Positions 1-8,003 of a stretch of DNA of 64,000 bases are shown piece by piece. The DNA is taken from the NCBI RefSeq assembly GCF_025567305.1, contig NZ_JAOQJP010000005.1:62001-126000 (forward strand). Direction: 5' to 3'. Each line of letters starts with the position of its first letter. Position 1 is the stretch's first letter. The position numbers were made by a program, and so were the translations under genes. This DNA is from Lentihominibacter butyricus (GTDB lineage: Bacteria; Bacillota; Clostridia; Peptostreptococcales; Anaerovoracaceae). The notes under the pieces were generated by a model. The model saw nothing but the letters and a program-made list of their open reading frames with translations, was not told the DNA's origin and did no database searches.

Positions 1-317
1 CAAGTGACGCAGTCTCTGTTGTGGTCTGCGAGCATGAGCTCGAGGATCATCTTCCTGTATTCTCTGATCTTAGGTGTGTTTGTCTTTATTTCCATTCCTG
101 CTTTTGGAGGAGTGGAGCATGAAGCGATGATGCTTCCTCTTTTATCTTCAACTATGCACATTCTGCATGCGCCGAATGTCGAAAGATGTGAATGGTAGCA
201 CAGTGTTGGTACTTCGAAACCGGCCTTGCGGATAAGATCCAGAAGGTTTTTCTCGCCCTCGATAGGAACGGGCCTTCCGTTTACGGTCATAGTTTTTTTA
301 TTATTAATCGTACTCAT
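1..317 (-). CDS. hydA: [FeFe] hydrogenase / NuoG-like subunit, N-terminal fragment
   Basis: Only the first 105 codons lie in the window; the gene runs off the left edge. The reading frame starts at the ATG complementary to 315-317, two bases after the hydB stop, and uses a Shine-Dalgarno AAGGAGG inside the end of hydB. The translation shows an N-terminal 2Fe-2S plant-type ferredoxin domain: MTVNGRPVPIEGEKN, then LCYHSHLSTFGACRMC, then ASCSTPP. This is the start expected for the large catalytic subunit of a multimeric NAD(P)-linked [FeFe] hydrogenase (HydA/HndD), and also for NuoG or NADH-linked formate dehydrogenase. HydA is preferred because the upstream genes are HydC- and HydB-like. The H-cluster is not in view, so the catalytic identity is inferred. 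Confidence 0.75.
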   Translation of the reverse strand, partial: MSTINNKKTMTVNGRPVPIEGEKNLLDLIRKAGFEVPTLCYHSHLSTFGACRMCIVEDKRGSIIASCSTPPKAGMEIKTNTPKIREYRKMILELMLADHNRDCVT

Positions 318-319
318 CT

Positions 320-2197
320 TTAGCCCTCCTTAATGGCGTTGAACTTACATTTTTCCATACATGCACCGCACTTGATACATTTAGCCGGATCGATCTCGAA
401 CGGTTCCTTGACCTTTCCGGAGATAGCGTCCACAGGACATACTCTTGAGCAGAGTGAGCAGCCCTTGCACAGATCTTTTTCGATGTAGATAGTCTTCAGT
501 GCCTGGCAGTTCTTAGTTCTGCACTTCTTCTCGACGATGTGTTCGATGTATTCGTCTCTGAAGAACTGGATCGTTGATTTTACAGGGTTTGCAGCGGTTT
601 TTCCGAGTCCGCAGAGAGCTGTCGCAGTAACTGTGTCAGCCAGCTGCTCCAGTGTTTCGAGATCGGAAAGCTCGCCGTTTCCTGCAACGATCTTTTCGAG
701 GATGTCGAGCATTCTTCTTGTACCTTCACGGCAAGGCACGCATTTACCGCATGACTCGTTCTGAGTGAAGTTCATGAAGAATCTTGCAACTTCTACCATG
801 CATGTGTCTTCGTCCATAACTACCAGACCGCCTGAACCGATCATAGCGCCTGCCTTTTTGAGGCTGTCGAAGTCGAGCGGGAGATCGAGGTGTTCTTCTG
901 TCAGACATCCGCCGGAAGGTCCGCCGATCTGTACGGCCTTGAATTTCTTGCCGCCTCTGATGCCGCCGCCGATATCGTAGATTACCTGTCTTAAAGTAGT
1001 TCCCATAGGTACTTCGATAAGACCTGTGTTCACGATGTTACCGGTCAGTGCGAACGCCTTTGTTCCGGGGCTCTTTTCAGGTCCGATCGACTTGTACCAG
1101 TCTGCACCCTTCTGGATGATGATAGGTACGTTTGCAAATGTTTCAACGTTGTTGAGGAGTGTAGGCTTGCCGAAAAGTCCGTGTTCAACAGTACGCGGAG
1201 GCTTTACACGAGGCATACCTCTGTTTCCTTCTATAGATGTAGTCAGGGCACTTCCTTCACCGCAAACGAATGCGCCTGCGCCCTTTACGATATGTAAATC
1301 AAAGCAGAAGTCGGTTCCCAGGATATTGTCTCCGAGAAGCCCGATCTCTCTTGCCTGCTTGATGGCATTGTCGAGTCTCTCTACTGCGAGAGGATATTCA
1401 GCTCTTACATAGATGTAGCCTTCTTTTGCTCCTGAAACGTAGCCGGCGATCATCATACCTTCGAGCATCTTGTGAGGGTCGCCTTCCATGATACTTCTGT
1501 CCATGAATGCGCCGGGGTCTCCCTCGTCTCCGTTACATACGACGTATTTCTCAGCTGATTTCTGGTTCTTCACCTGCGACCATTTTCTGCCTGCAGGGAA
1601 GCCTGCGCCGCCTCTTCCTCTCAGGTTCGAATCAGTGATGATCTTGATAGTTTCATCAGGTGTCTGCTCGAACATTACTTTTTCGAGGGAAGTGTATCCG
1701 CCGTAAGCTATGTATTCCTTGATGGACTCAGCGTCGATCTGTCCGCAGTCCTCGAGGACGATCCTCGTCTGGTGCTTGTAGAACGGGATCTCTTCCTGTT
1801 CTGGATATTGTATACCGTCTCTGTGATAGATGAGTCTCTCTACTACGTCATCCCCTACGATGGATTTTTCAACGATCTCTTTACAGTCGTCTACTGTGAC
1901 CTTGAGGTAGAAGAGCTTTGAAGGTTCTATCCTGAGTACAGGTCCCATTTCGCAGAAGCCGTGGCATCCGCTCTTCTTGAGGCCTATACTGCTCTGACAG
2001 GCGTCTGAATCGAGAGATACTTCGCAGTTGAGGCCTGCTTCTTCAACGAGTTTTTTTATTTCCTCATAGATATCCATCGATCCGCCGGCAACGCATCCTG
2101 TTCCGCCGCAGACATAGATCTTCTTTTTCTGTGTGTCTATGTGGCTCAGAAATTCTTTTCTGTATTTGTCTAAATGACTTCTATCTGTTATTTTCAT
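320..2197 (-). CDS. hydB: NADH-binding NuoF-like subunit of electron-bifurcating hydrogenase (HydB/HndC)
   Basis: This 625-residue flavoprotein subunit takes electrons to or from NAD(P)H in a soluble cytoplasmic hydrogenase complex. An N-terminal thioredoxin-like 2Fe-2S domain (CGGTGC near residue 31; CHGFCEMG near 79) is followed by the NuoF core with the NADH-binding glycine loop GRGGAGFPAGRKW and the FMN region GDEGDPGAFMDRS. A 4Fe-4S site follows (ESCGKCVPCREG). A C-terminal pair of ferredoxin clusters (CKGCSLCSRVCP and CIKCGACMEKC) separates HydB/HndC from plain NuoF. It starts nine bases after hydC behind AGGAGG and is almost fused to hydA, so the three genes form one operon. It could also serve a formate dehydrogenase, but the architecture is the same. 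Confidence 0.9.
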   Translation of the reverse strand: MKITDRSHLDKYRKEFLSHIDTQKKKIYVCGGTGCVAGGSMDIYEEIKKLVEEAGLNCEVSLDSDACQSSIGLKKSGCHGFCEMGPVLRIEPSKLFYLKVTVDDCKEIVEKSIVGDDVVERLIYHRDGIQYPEQEEIPFYKHQTRIVLEDCGQIDAESIKEYIAYGGYTSLEKVMFEQTPDETIKIITDSNLRGRGGAGFPAGRKWSQVKNQKSAEKYVVCNGDEGDPGAFMDRSIMEGDPHKMLEGMMIAGYVSGAKEGYIYVRAEYPLAVERLDNAIKQAREIGLLGDNILGTDFCFDLHIVKGAGAFVCGEGSALTTSIEGNRGMPRVKPPRTVEHGLFGKPTLLNNVETFANVPIIIQKGADWYKSIGPEKSPGTKAFALTGNIVNTGLIEVPMGTTLRQVIYDIGGGIRGGKKFKAVQIGGPSGGCLTEEHLDLPLDFDSLKKAGAMIGSGGLVVMDEDTCMVEVARFFMNFTQNESCGKCVPCREGTRRMLDILEKIVAGNGELSDLETLEQLADTVTATALCGLGKTAANPVKSTIQFFRDEYIEHIVEKKCRTKNCQALKTIYIEKDLCKGCSLCSRVCPVDAISGKVKEPFEIDPAKCIKCGACMEKCKFNAIKEG

Positions 2198-2206
2198 GCG
2201 TTCCTC

Positions 2207-2671
2207 CTATTCCAGTTCTTCCAGTAAGGCTGTAGCCGATTCGGGGGTCATTGCAGGATATACCTTATCGTTTACGGTCATTACAGGAGCAAGTCCGCAT
2301 GCTCCGAGACATGAAACCGTTTCAACGGTAAAGAGTCCGTCGTCCGTAGTCTTCTTGTCATTTGAAAGATTGAGACTGTTTCTGAGCGCGTTTAAAATAG
2401 GAATGGATTTTCTGACATGACATGCAGTTCCATCGCATATTTTGATAACGTATTTTCCTTTTGGTTCTAATGAGAAGTTTTCATAGAATGTTGCAACGCT
2501 GTAGATCTTGGCAAGACTTACATTGATTTTCGCTGCAAGATACACAAGCGCTTCTTTCGGAAGGTATCTGTACTCTTCCTGGATGTCCTGTAAAATAGCG
2601 ACAATTGGTTTTCGGTCGCTGTGACGAGCAACTATTTCGTCGATCGTCGCGGTCATTTTTTCGTGATCCAT
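2207..2671 (-). CDS. hydC: NuoE-like 2Fe-2S subunit of hydrogenase (HydC/HndA)
   Basis: First gene of the hydrogenase operon, 154 residues. It is a thioredoxin-fold 2Fe-2S protein of the NuoE family: after a helical N-terminus come the four cluster cysteines in KICDGTACHV and ETVSCLGACGLAPVM. It passes electrons between the NuoF-like flavoprotein and other iron-sulfur centres. The frame is open for seven more codons upstream, but the ATG at 2671 is chosen because AGAAAGGGC precedes it at a normal distance and the protein then begins MDHEKMTATIDEI, as family members do. A sigma-A-like promoter lies about 85 bases upstream. Confidence 0.87.
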   Translation of the reverse strand: MDHEKMTATIDEIVARHSDRKPIVAILQDIQEEYRYLPKEALVYLAAKINVSLAKIYSVATFYENFSLEPKGKYVIKICDGTACHVRKSIPILNALRNSLNLSNDKKTTDDGLFTVETVSCLGACGLAPVMTVNDKVYPAMTPESATALLEELE

Positions 2672-2753
2672 GTTGGTTTGCCCTTTCTGCATTGAAGTTT
2701 GTTAACGGTGTTCTGAGTTTTCAATAAACTTTGATAAATGATAATACAAAAAT

Positions 2754-2782
2754 ATTTTACAGTATAGTTAAAAAATTGTCTA
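2754..2782 (-). promoter_or_regulatory. Sigma-A-type promoter for the hydCBA operon
   Basis: On the minus strand TAGACA (complement of 2777-2782) is followed after 17 bases by TAAAAT (complement of 2754-2759), in a strongly AT-rich gap. It lies about 83 bases before the hydC start and is the best promoter match between birA and hydC. Confidence 0.6.
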
Positions 2783-2878
2783 TAGTTTTACTCGGAAATG
2801 TTAATTTTCTTGCGCAAAAATTGCAATTAAAGGTATTGAGTTGCGGTGCGGAAACTACTTTTCTGGGTTAGCGAAGGC

Positions 2879-3859
2879 TTAAAGTCGCACAGAAATCTCT
2901 CCTGAGGTCAGAGTTTCACGTTTTCCGTCGGTATAGATCACTTCAAGACCACCGTCGTCATCGATGCCGAGCACTTTAGCAGGCATGCCTTCGAGCTCTT
3001 TTTCCGGCGCGACGCTGTAGACTCCTTTGTACACTGTGACGTTTTTTCCGATCACCATGCTTCGCTTTCGATAATCCTGAATGAATTCACGGGATTCTAT
3101 ATTTTCTGCAAAATTGAGCATCCTTGATATTATTTCGGCGGTGAGAGCAGATCTTGAGTAGTCCCCGTCGACAGCTCCGACAGTATCGCGGAGCTCGTCA
3201 GGGAAATCTTTGACAGAAGTGTTAACGCCGATCCCGATGACGAGCGATTCGATGTGACCGGTCTCAAAATCTGAGATGCCTTCGGTAAGTGTGCCGCAGA
3301 TCTTTTTTCCATCAAGATAAACGTCGTTCACCCATTTTATCTGGGCATGTCTGCCGCATACGCTTTCGATGGCCTGTGCGACTGCGACTGCTGCTGCTGC
3401 TGTGACGAGCACGGATTTACTGAGGTCGAATGTCGGTTTGATGATGATACTGAGATATATGCCTTCGCGCGGTGAGAAGAAGCTCCTGCCGAGACGACCC
3501 TTGCCGGCAGTCTGCTGCATGGCAATGACTGTGGTGCCGTGAGGTGCGTTTTCCAGCGCGAGCTGCTTGGCGCGGTTGTTTGTTGAATCCAGTGTATCGT
3601 AAATATACAGTCTGTTATTTTTATATCTTGTGAAAAGGTGCTCTCGGAGGCTTTTTTCGGTTATTACGTCTTCTTCATGGATCAGATGGTATCCGCGGTT
3701 CGTCACAGCCTTTATGGTGTAGCCTTCATCGCGGAGTATGCGGATGGCTTTCCATACGGCGGTGCGCGATATGCCGAGCTCTTCGGAAAGCGCTTCTCCT
3801 GACAGATAATTTTCGCCGCTGCGCTGCAGGGCTTCTAATACGAGGTCTTTAGTTGCCAT
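2879..3859 (-). CDS. birA: BirA: biotin--[acetyl-CoA-carboxylase] ligase and biotin repressor
   Basis: The 326-residue bifunctional protein has an N-terminal winged helix-turn-helix (about residues 1-60, SGEALSEELGISRTAVWKA). The catalytic biotin protein ligase domain carries the adenylate loop TAGKGRLGRSFFSP and the KWVNDVYLDGKKI motif, and a small C-terminal SH3-like domain follows. It activates biotin to biotinyl-AMP and attaches it to carboxylase or decarboxylase subunits; the DNA-binding domain suggests repression of biotin genes. The frame is open 17 codons further upstream, but ATG at 3859 is preferred because AAGGAG lies six bases before it and the product starts MATKDLVLEALQ. It stands alone between two minus-strand genes. 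Confidence 0.93.
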   Translation of the reverse strand: MATKDLVLEALQRSGENYLSGEALSEELGISRTAVWKAIRILRDEGYTIKAVTNRGYHLIHEEDVITEKSLREHLFTRYKNNRLYIYDTLDSTNNRAKQLALENAPHGTTVIAMQQTAGKGRLGRSFFSPREGIYLSIIIKPTFDLSKSVLVTAAAAVAVAQAIESVCGRHAQIKWVNDVYLDGKKICGTLTEGISDFETGHIESLVIGIGVNTSVKDFPDELRDTVGAVDGDYSRSALTAEIISRMLNFAENIESREFIQDYRKRSMVIGKNVTVYKGVYSVAPEKELEGMPAKVLGIDDDGGLEVIYTDGKRETLTSGEISVRL

Positions 3860-4041
3860 GTTTTTCTCCTTGAAAAATTGATTTCGTTCATGTGAGCTGC
3901 GTATGGTCACAGACGGTATGTTATACCGGCGCCCGGCAGCCTGCCGTCAGGCGATCGGGCAGCCGGACGATCGGACGATTGAACAGCCTGCGGCCTGCGG
4001 CACACAGCCTGCACTCGCGAACGGGTGCGCTTTGCATATGA

Positions 4042-4920
4042 TCAGTCGAGCTCCTGCTGGAGCATCTCCAGGAATTTCCCTGCTGCCGCGGAAAAGAACT
4101 GGTATTTTTTCCACGCGATGAACAGCTCTGCGTCTATAGCCGGCTCGAAAGGGCGGAAGCAGACCGCGCTTTCGCCTGACGTGTCCAGCAGCTTGTCGAT
4201 GCATACCGCGCAGCCGAGACCTTCCTCGACCATGATCGCGGCGTTGTATATCAGGTTGTATGTCCCGGCCGGATTGAGTTCTTCGAACGGCCGGCCGAGC
4301 CATCCGGAGAGCTCGTTCTGGATCAGCGCCTGCCGCGAGCACAGGATCGGGACGTTCATCAGCATTTCGGGCGTTACAGCTTCGTGAGCTGCGAGAGGAT
4401 CGTCCTTGCGGAGTATCAGTCCCCAGCGGTGATGATAGGGAAGTTTGAGATAGTCGTACTTTTTCAGATCGGTCATGCCGACGAACAGCGCGAAGTCGAT
4501 GAGCCCCTTGTCGAGGCGATCGGACACATCCTCGCCGTTGCCGCTGAACAGGTGGAAGCGTATGCCGGGATAGCGGCTGCGCATTTTGTAAAGCGTCCTG
4601 CCGAGGTAGCGCACGGCTCCGGTCTCTCCGCTGCCTATGAATATGTCGCCTGAAATGGAGCCTACTCCCGCGGCGAAATCGGCTTCTGTCTTGTCCGCGA
4701 GCTCTACGATCTCCTGGGCGCGCTTCCTGAGGAACATGCCTTCCTCGGTGAGCGTGATCTTCCGGTTGCCTCTGGTGAAAAGCTTCTTGCCGAGCTCTTC
4801 TTCTAGCTCCCGTAGCTGTTTGGACAGGGTAGGCTGTGTGATATGGAGTGTTTCGGCGGCGGCGGTGATGCTCTGCTCCCGTGCCACTGCGAGAAAATAT
4901 CTCAAAACGCGAAGTTCCAT
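4042..4920 (-). CDS. LysR-family transcriptional regulator
   Basis: A 292-residue LysR regulator. The N-terminal winged helix-turn-helix is clear (residues 1-60: RYFLAVAREQSITAAAETL, then ITQPTLSKQLRELEEELG). Residues 90-290 match the periplasmic-binding-protein-like effector domain (GDIFIGSGETGAVRYLG; IDFALFVGMTD). It is transcribed divergently from the small acidic protein, cupin, CMD and aldo/keto reductase genes, and by the usual LysR rule probably regulates them and itself through the 130-base intergenic region. The effector cannot be read from sequence; the regulated enzymes suggest a small organic or aromatic-type compound or an aldehyde, as inference. Confidence 0.92.
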   Translation of the reverse strand: MELRVLRYFLAVAREQSITAAAETLHITQPTLSKQLRELEEELGKKLFTRGNRKITLTEEGMFLRKRAQEIVELADKTEADFAAGVGSISGDIFIGSGETGAVRYLGRTLYKMRSRYPGIRFHLFSGNGEDVSDRLDKGLIDFALFVGMTDLKKYDYLKLPYHHRWGLILRKDDPLAAHEAVTPEMLMNVPILCSRQALIQNELSGWLGRPFEELNPAGTYNLIYNAAIMVEEGLGCAVCIDKLLDTSGESAVCFRPFEPAIDAELFIAWKKYQFFSAAAGKFLEMLQQELD

Positions 4921-4956
4921 GGGCGGTCTCCTCTCTGAAAATTTTTCTATACATTA

Positions 4957-5031
4957 TTATAAGTATTCATATCAGCTATGACAAGCCATACTTTATAAGT
5001 ATTTGTTATTGCGCGGCGGCGGGGTTAAAAT
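4957..5031 (+). promoter_or_regulatory. Divergent control region with duplicated LysR-type sites and promoter
   Basis: The 11-base sequence TTATAAGTATT occurs twice in the same orientation, at 4957-4967 and 4993-5003, 36 bases apart. The second copy abuts a promoter reading toward 5052: TTGTTA (5003-5008), 17 bases, TAAAAT (5026-5031). AT-rich sites on one helical face beside the -35 box fit binding by the adjacent LysR protein. The repeats are directly visible; their use as operators is inference. Confidence 0.5.
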
Positions 5032-5051
5032 ACCGGTGTAGGAGGCAGAAG

Positions 5052-5411
5052 ATGAGATCGATGGAAGGAAAAACTGACAAGATCAGGCAGATCCTGGCGG
5101 ATGCAGGATGTGACGCTGACGAAATAGAAGCTTTTATCGACTGTCACCGCAGCTGCAGCGCAGACGAGCAGATGAGGATGCTCTGCAGGTACAGGAAGGA
5201 TCTGCTGTGCAGGACGCACGAGGCTCAGCGGCAGCTTGAGTGTATGGATCATTTCATATACCAGATGGAAAACGGCGGCCCGGGCGTCTGCGAGACTGTG
5301 TGCGGCACGTCGTGTGACGGCAGAGAAGGCAGAAAGAAAAGCCGCGATAAAAAGAAGAAAAACGATAATAATGAAAATGATAAAGAGGAAGATGAGGAGG
5401 GAGCGGAATGA
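5052..5411 (+). CDS. Small cysteine-containing acidic-tailed protein of unknown function
   Basis: A 119-residue protein not assigned to a named family. The N-terminal 75 residues look helical (IRQILADAGCDADEIEAF; a run around YRKDLLCRTHEAQRQLECM) and end in MDHFIYQMEN. The last 40 residues are extremely charged (KKSRDKKKKNDNNENDKEED). The start at 5052 follows GGAGG at six bases. It is the first gene after the LysR-controlled promoter and overlaps the cupin gene by four bases (ATGA), so the two are translationally coupled. Small helical proteins of this look sit beside LysR/cupin/CMD gene sets in other Clostridia as far as I recall; no function is known to me. Confidence 0.75.
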   Translation: MRSMEGKTDKIRQILADAGCDADEIEAFIDCHRSCSADEQMRMLCRYRKDLLCRTHEAQRQLECMDHFIYQMENGGPGVCETVCGTSCDGREGRKKSRDKKKKNDNNENDKEEDEEGAE

Positions 5412-5821
5412 AACCGTATGAAGAGAGCAGCATTTTCCCGGTTGGTGGGGAGAACACAGCGTTTGCACAGTATTTTGACGGCACGAGCTATCTCAACATG
5501 CTGTCGCTGGAGCAGGTGGTCGTAGGAAATGTGACGTTCGAGCCGGGCTGCCGCAATCACTGGCATATACACAAGGCGTCGGAAGGCGGCGGTCAGATAC
5601 TGCTGGTGACGGCAGGTCGAGGATATTACCAGGAATGGGGCGAGGAGCCTCAGGAGCTTCACCCGGGAGATGTAGTGAATATCTCGCCGAATGTAAAGCA
5701 CTGGCACGGAGCAGCGCCGGACAGCGCATTCCAGCATCTGGCGATAGAAGTGCCGGGCAAAGACACAGCGAGCGAGTGGTGTGAACCGGTAGATGAGGCT
5801 TTTTACAAAAGCCTGAAATAA
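5408..5821 (+). CDS. Cupin-domain protein
   Basis: The 137-residue single-domain cupin carries the two cupin motifs. Motif 1 is GNVTFEPGCRNHWHIHKASEGG, with the histidines of NHWHIH as metal ligands. Motif 2 is HPGDVVNISPNVKHWHGA. Such small cupins bind a divalent metal and are isomerases, decarboxylases or detoxifying enzymes; many are encoded with carboxymuconolactone-decarboxylase-like proteins, as here. It follows the acidic small protein with an ATGA overlap and probably shares its LysR-regulated promoter. The substrate is unknown. Confidence 0.88.
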   Translation: MKPYEESSIFPVGGENTAFAQYFDGTSYLNMLSLEQVVVGNVTFEPGCRNHWHIHKASEGGGQILLVTAGRGYYQEWGEEPQELHPGDVVNISPNVKHWHGAAPDSAFQHLAIEVPGKDTASEWCEPVDEAFYKSLK

Positions 5822-5988
5822 TATCGGAAGGCGGCGCAGCAGGCTCCGCCAGTGTAATGTGCTGAATTCAGAACAGCGGCGCAGGCACATTGTGCTGAAG
5901 TCGAAGCAGCGCATGCAGCGGCACGGCAGGTGCCGCAGGCATTCCGGCTCCCGTCAGGGAGGCGGTACCGAAGTGAGGAGGTAATGAC

Positions 5989-6315
5989 ATGGTAAAACAG
6001 ACAGCAGGAAGAGACGCGCTTGGCGAATTTGCACCTAAATTCGCAGAGCTTAACGATGACGTATTATTTGGAGAGGTGTGGAGCCGCGAAAGCGAATTAT
6101 CACTGCGCGACCGCAGCATCGTGACTGTGGTTTCGCTGATGGCGCAGGGGCTGGTGGATTCATCATTTGAATATCATCTGCAGTCCGCAAAGAAAAACGG
6201 CGTGACTAAGACTGAGATCGCGGAGATAATCACACACGCAGCGTTTTACGCCGGCTGGCCGAAAGCATGGGCAGCATTCAACATGGCGAAAAAAGTGTGG
6301 ACTGACGAGGAATAA
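5989..6315 (+). CDS. Carboxymuconolactone decarboxylase-family protein
   Basis: The 108-residue protein is of the CMD/AhpD-like fold: FAELNDDVLFGEVWSRES, SLRDRSIVTVVSLMAQG, then FEYHLQSAKKNGVTKTEIAEIITHAAFYAGWPKAW, which is the characteristic C-terminal half. The AhpD CxxC pair is absent, so it belongs to the gamma-carboxymuconolactone decarboxylase-like branch; small standalone members have mostly unproven functions. The start follows GAGGAGGT. It lies 167 bases after the cupin gene and 90 before the aldo/keto reductase, all on the same strand and apparently in one regulon. Confidence 0.9.
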   Translation: MVKQTAGRDALGEFAPKFAELNDDVLFGEVWSRESELSLRDRSIVTVVSLMAQGLVDSSFEYHLQSAKKNGVTKTEIAEIITHAAFYAGWPKAWAAFNMAKKVWTDEE

Positions 6316-6405
6316 TAAAACAGGCGGCATGGCCGTGGCGGCCGCAGCTTCAGCAGTCGCGGCGGCCGGGAAGAATGATCGCAAATAGTAAAAACGGAGG
6401 AAACT

Positions 6406-7542
6406 ATGATATATAAGGATTTTCAGGGGAAAAAGCTTTCGACGCTCGGAATGGGCGCGATGAGACTGCCGGTGATCGACGGTGACGACACTAAAGTCGA
6501 CAATGACAAGGTAAAAGAGATGGTGGCGTATGCCATGGAAAAGGGCGTAAATTACTACGACACCGCGTGGGGCTATCACGGCGGCAATTCGGAGCTGGCG
6601 ATGGGCGAGGCGCTGAGCGCATATCCGAGGGAGAGCTTCTATCTTGCGGATAAATTCCCCGGATACGATCTTTCCAATATGGACAAGGTGGAGGAGATAT
6701 TCGAGAAACAGCTGGAGAAGTGCCAGGTGGAGTATTTTGATTTTTATCTCTTCCATAATGTATGCGAGATGAATATCGAGCAGTATCTCGACGAAAGCCA
6801 CGGTATAATGGATTATCTGTGGAAGCAGAAGCAGAACGGCAGGATAAAGCACCTGGGATTTTCCGTACACGGCAGCTTTGATGTAGCTCAGAAATTTCTC
6901 GAAAAGTACGGCGACAGGATGGAGTTCTGCCAGGTGCAGCTGAATTATCTGGATCTGACGTTCCAGAAGGCTGATGCAAAGCTTGAGCTGCTCAAGGAGC
7001 GCGGCATTCCTGTATGGGTCATGGAACCGCTCCGCGGAGGTCGTCTGGCAGAGCTTTCCGAAGAGCATACTGCAAAGCTCAAGGCTCTCAGACCTGACGA
7101 GACCGTTCCTGCATGGGCGTTCAGATTCCTGCAGTCGTTCCCGGAAGTAGTAGTGACGCTGTCAGGTATGTCGAATTTCGATCAGCTCAAGGCCAACATC
7201 GATACGTTCGAAACGGACGCACCGCTTGATGAAAAGGAAATGGAAACTATCTCGAAGATCGCTGAGGAGATGCTGAGCGTGGAGACTCTGCCTTGCACTG
7301 CATGTCACTACTGTACGAGCCACTGTCCGAAGGGCCTCGATATCCCTGAACTTCTCAAGCTGTACAATGAGCACAGCTTCACGGGCGGCGGGTTCCTGGC
7401 CCCGATGGCTGTAAGTGCTCTGCCGAAAGACAAGCAGCCGGGCGCATGCATCGGATGCAGGAGATGCGAGAAGGTCTGTCCTCAGCAGATCAAGATCTCA
7501 GAAGCGCTGGCTGATTTCGCGGAAAAGCTCGGGAAGAAATAA
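6406..7542 (+). CDS. Aldo/keto reductase with C-terminal 4Fe-4S ferredoxin domain
   Basis: This 378-residue fusion has a TIM-barrel aldo/keto reductase domain (about residues 1-285) with the expected catalytic features: DTAWGYHGGNSE (Asp and Tyr), ADKFPG (Lys) and FYLFHN (His). A C-terminal bacterial-type ferredoxin domain carries two cysteine clusters, CTACHYCTSHCP and CIGCRRCEKVCP. These fused forms are common in anaerobes and are thought to couple carbonyl reduction to ferredoxin as well as, or instead of, NADPH. It is the last gene of the LysR-adjacent set and is followed by a terminator at 7712-7759. The substrate is unknown. Confidence 0.93.
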   Translation: MIYKDFQGKKLSTLGMGAMRLPVIDGDDTKVDNDKVKEMVAYAMEKGVNYYDTAWGYHGGNSELAMGEALSAYPRESFYLADKFPGYDLSNMDKVEEIFEKQLEKCQVEYFDFYLFHNVCEMNIEQYLDESHGIMDYLWKQKQNGRIKHLGFSVHGSFDVAQKFLEKYGDRMEFCQVQLNYLDLTFQKADAKLELLKERGIPVWVMEPLRGGRLAELSEEHTAKLKALRPDETVPAWAFRFLQSFPEVVVTLSGMSNFDQLKANIDTFETDAPLDEKEMETISKIAEEMLSVETLPCTACHYCTSHCPKGLDIPELLKLYNEHSFTGGGFLAPMAVSALPKDKQPGACIGCRRCEKVCPQQIKISEALADFAEKLGKK

Positions 7543-7711
7543 GAAGACAGGAGACTGCAAGTCGCGGGCTGCGAGATGGCAAAGCGGGCGCGGGAGTCGC
7601 TGGATCTCTGAGGCGTTGCTTTGCGGATCATGAAGCCGGGCTCGTGTGGATATGCGAGCATGCAGTATCGCCGGGTGCCACAGGATTTATGTGAAAACCA
7701 AAAATCATTTG

Positions 7712-7759
7712 CCGGATGGCTGTTGTTGGTAAAAACAGCAGTTATCCGGTTGTTTTTTT
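7712..7759 (+). terminator. Rho-independent terminator after the aldo/keto reductase operon
   Basis: CCGGAT at 7712-7717 pairs with ATCCGG at 7744-7749, with inner pairing of CTGTT and AACAG, followed by TTGTTTTTTT. It is oriented for the plus-strand operon ending at 7542. Confidence 0.75.
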
Positions 7760-7766
7760 GATTGTG

Positions 7767-7810
7767 AATACCAAGAATGAAAAATTGATGAGCTGTTCTT
7801 GGTATTTTTC
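7767..7810 (+). terminator. Second hairpin with T-run, terminator-like
   Basis: A perfect 11-base inverted repeat AATACCAAGAA (7767-7777) / TTCTTGGTATT (7796-7806) is followed by TTTC. It may back up the preceding terminator or, since the half-site ACCAAGA/TCTTGGT partly recurs as TTACCAA/TTGGTAA downstream, be a protein-binding dyad. Confidence 0.45.
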
Positions 7811-7909
7811 ATGCAAAAATGCCGAGATTTTCATGAGAAAGTTACCAAAAAATCGCAGGTCAAATCAGCATCTTGGTAAACGGCTTTTGCATAAAATTCA
7901 AAACGGTCC

Positions 7910-7940
7910 TTGACTATACGGTAACCGTACAGTTTAAAAT
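7910..7940 (+). promoter_or_regulatory. MerR-family-type promoter/operator (19-base spacer with central dyad)
   Basis: TTGACT (7910-7915) and TAAAAT (7935-7940) are separated by 19 bases instead of 17. The spacer contains a near-perfect dyad, CTATACGGT-A-ACCGTACAG (7914-7932), centred between the two boxes. Overlong spacers with a central dyad are the hallmark of promoters activated by MerR-family proteins, which untwist the DNA. It reads toward the EamA exporter at 8004. An alternative -10 (TTTAAA, 7933-7938) would give a normal 17-base spacer. No MerR gene is in the window. Confidence 0.6.
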
Positions 7941-8003
7941 TTACGCAGGAGTTTTAAAAAAGGAATTTTTTCACAAAAAATCTTGCAGAAAGGATGATAT
8001 TGT

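Larger units (their letters stand above)
7543..8003 (+). other. Gene-free interval holding two hairpins and a MerR-type promoter
   Basis: No supported gene. It contains a probable terminator (7712-7759), a second perfect inverted repeat (7767-7806), a weaker inverted pair TTACCAA/TTGGTAA around 7843-7878, and the dyad-containing promoter at 7910-7940 that serves the exporter at 8004. A 65-codon open frame at 7716-7913 runs through the hairpins and is not believed. Confidence 0.6.

Noticed and set aside
7716..7913. 65-codon frame upstream of the EamA gene
   Set aside because: It begins inside a terminator stem, crosses another hairpin and has no ribosome site.
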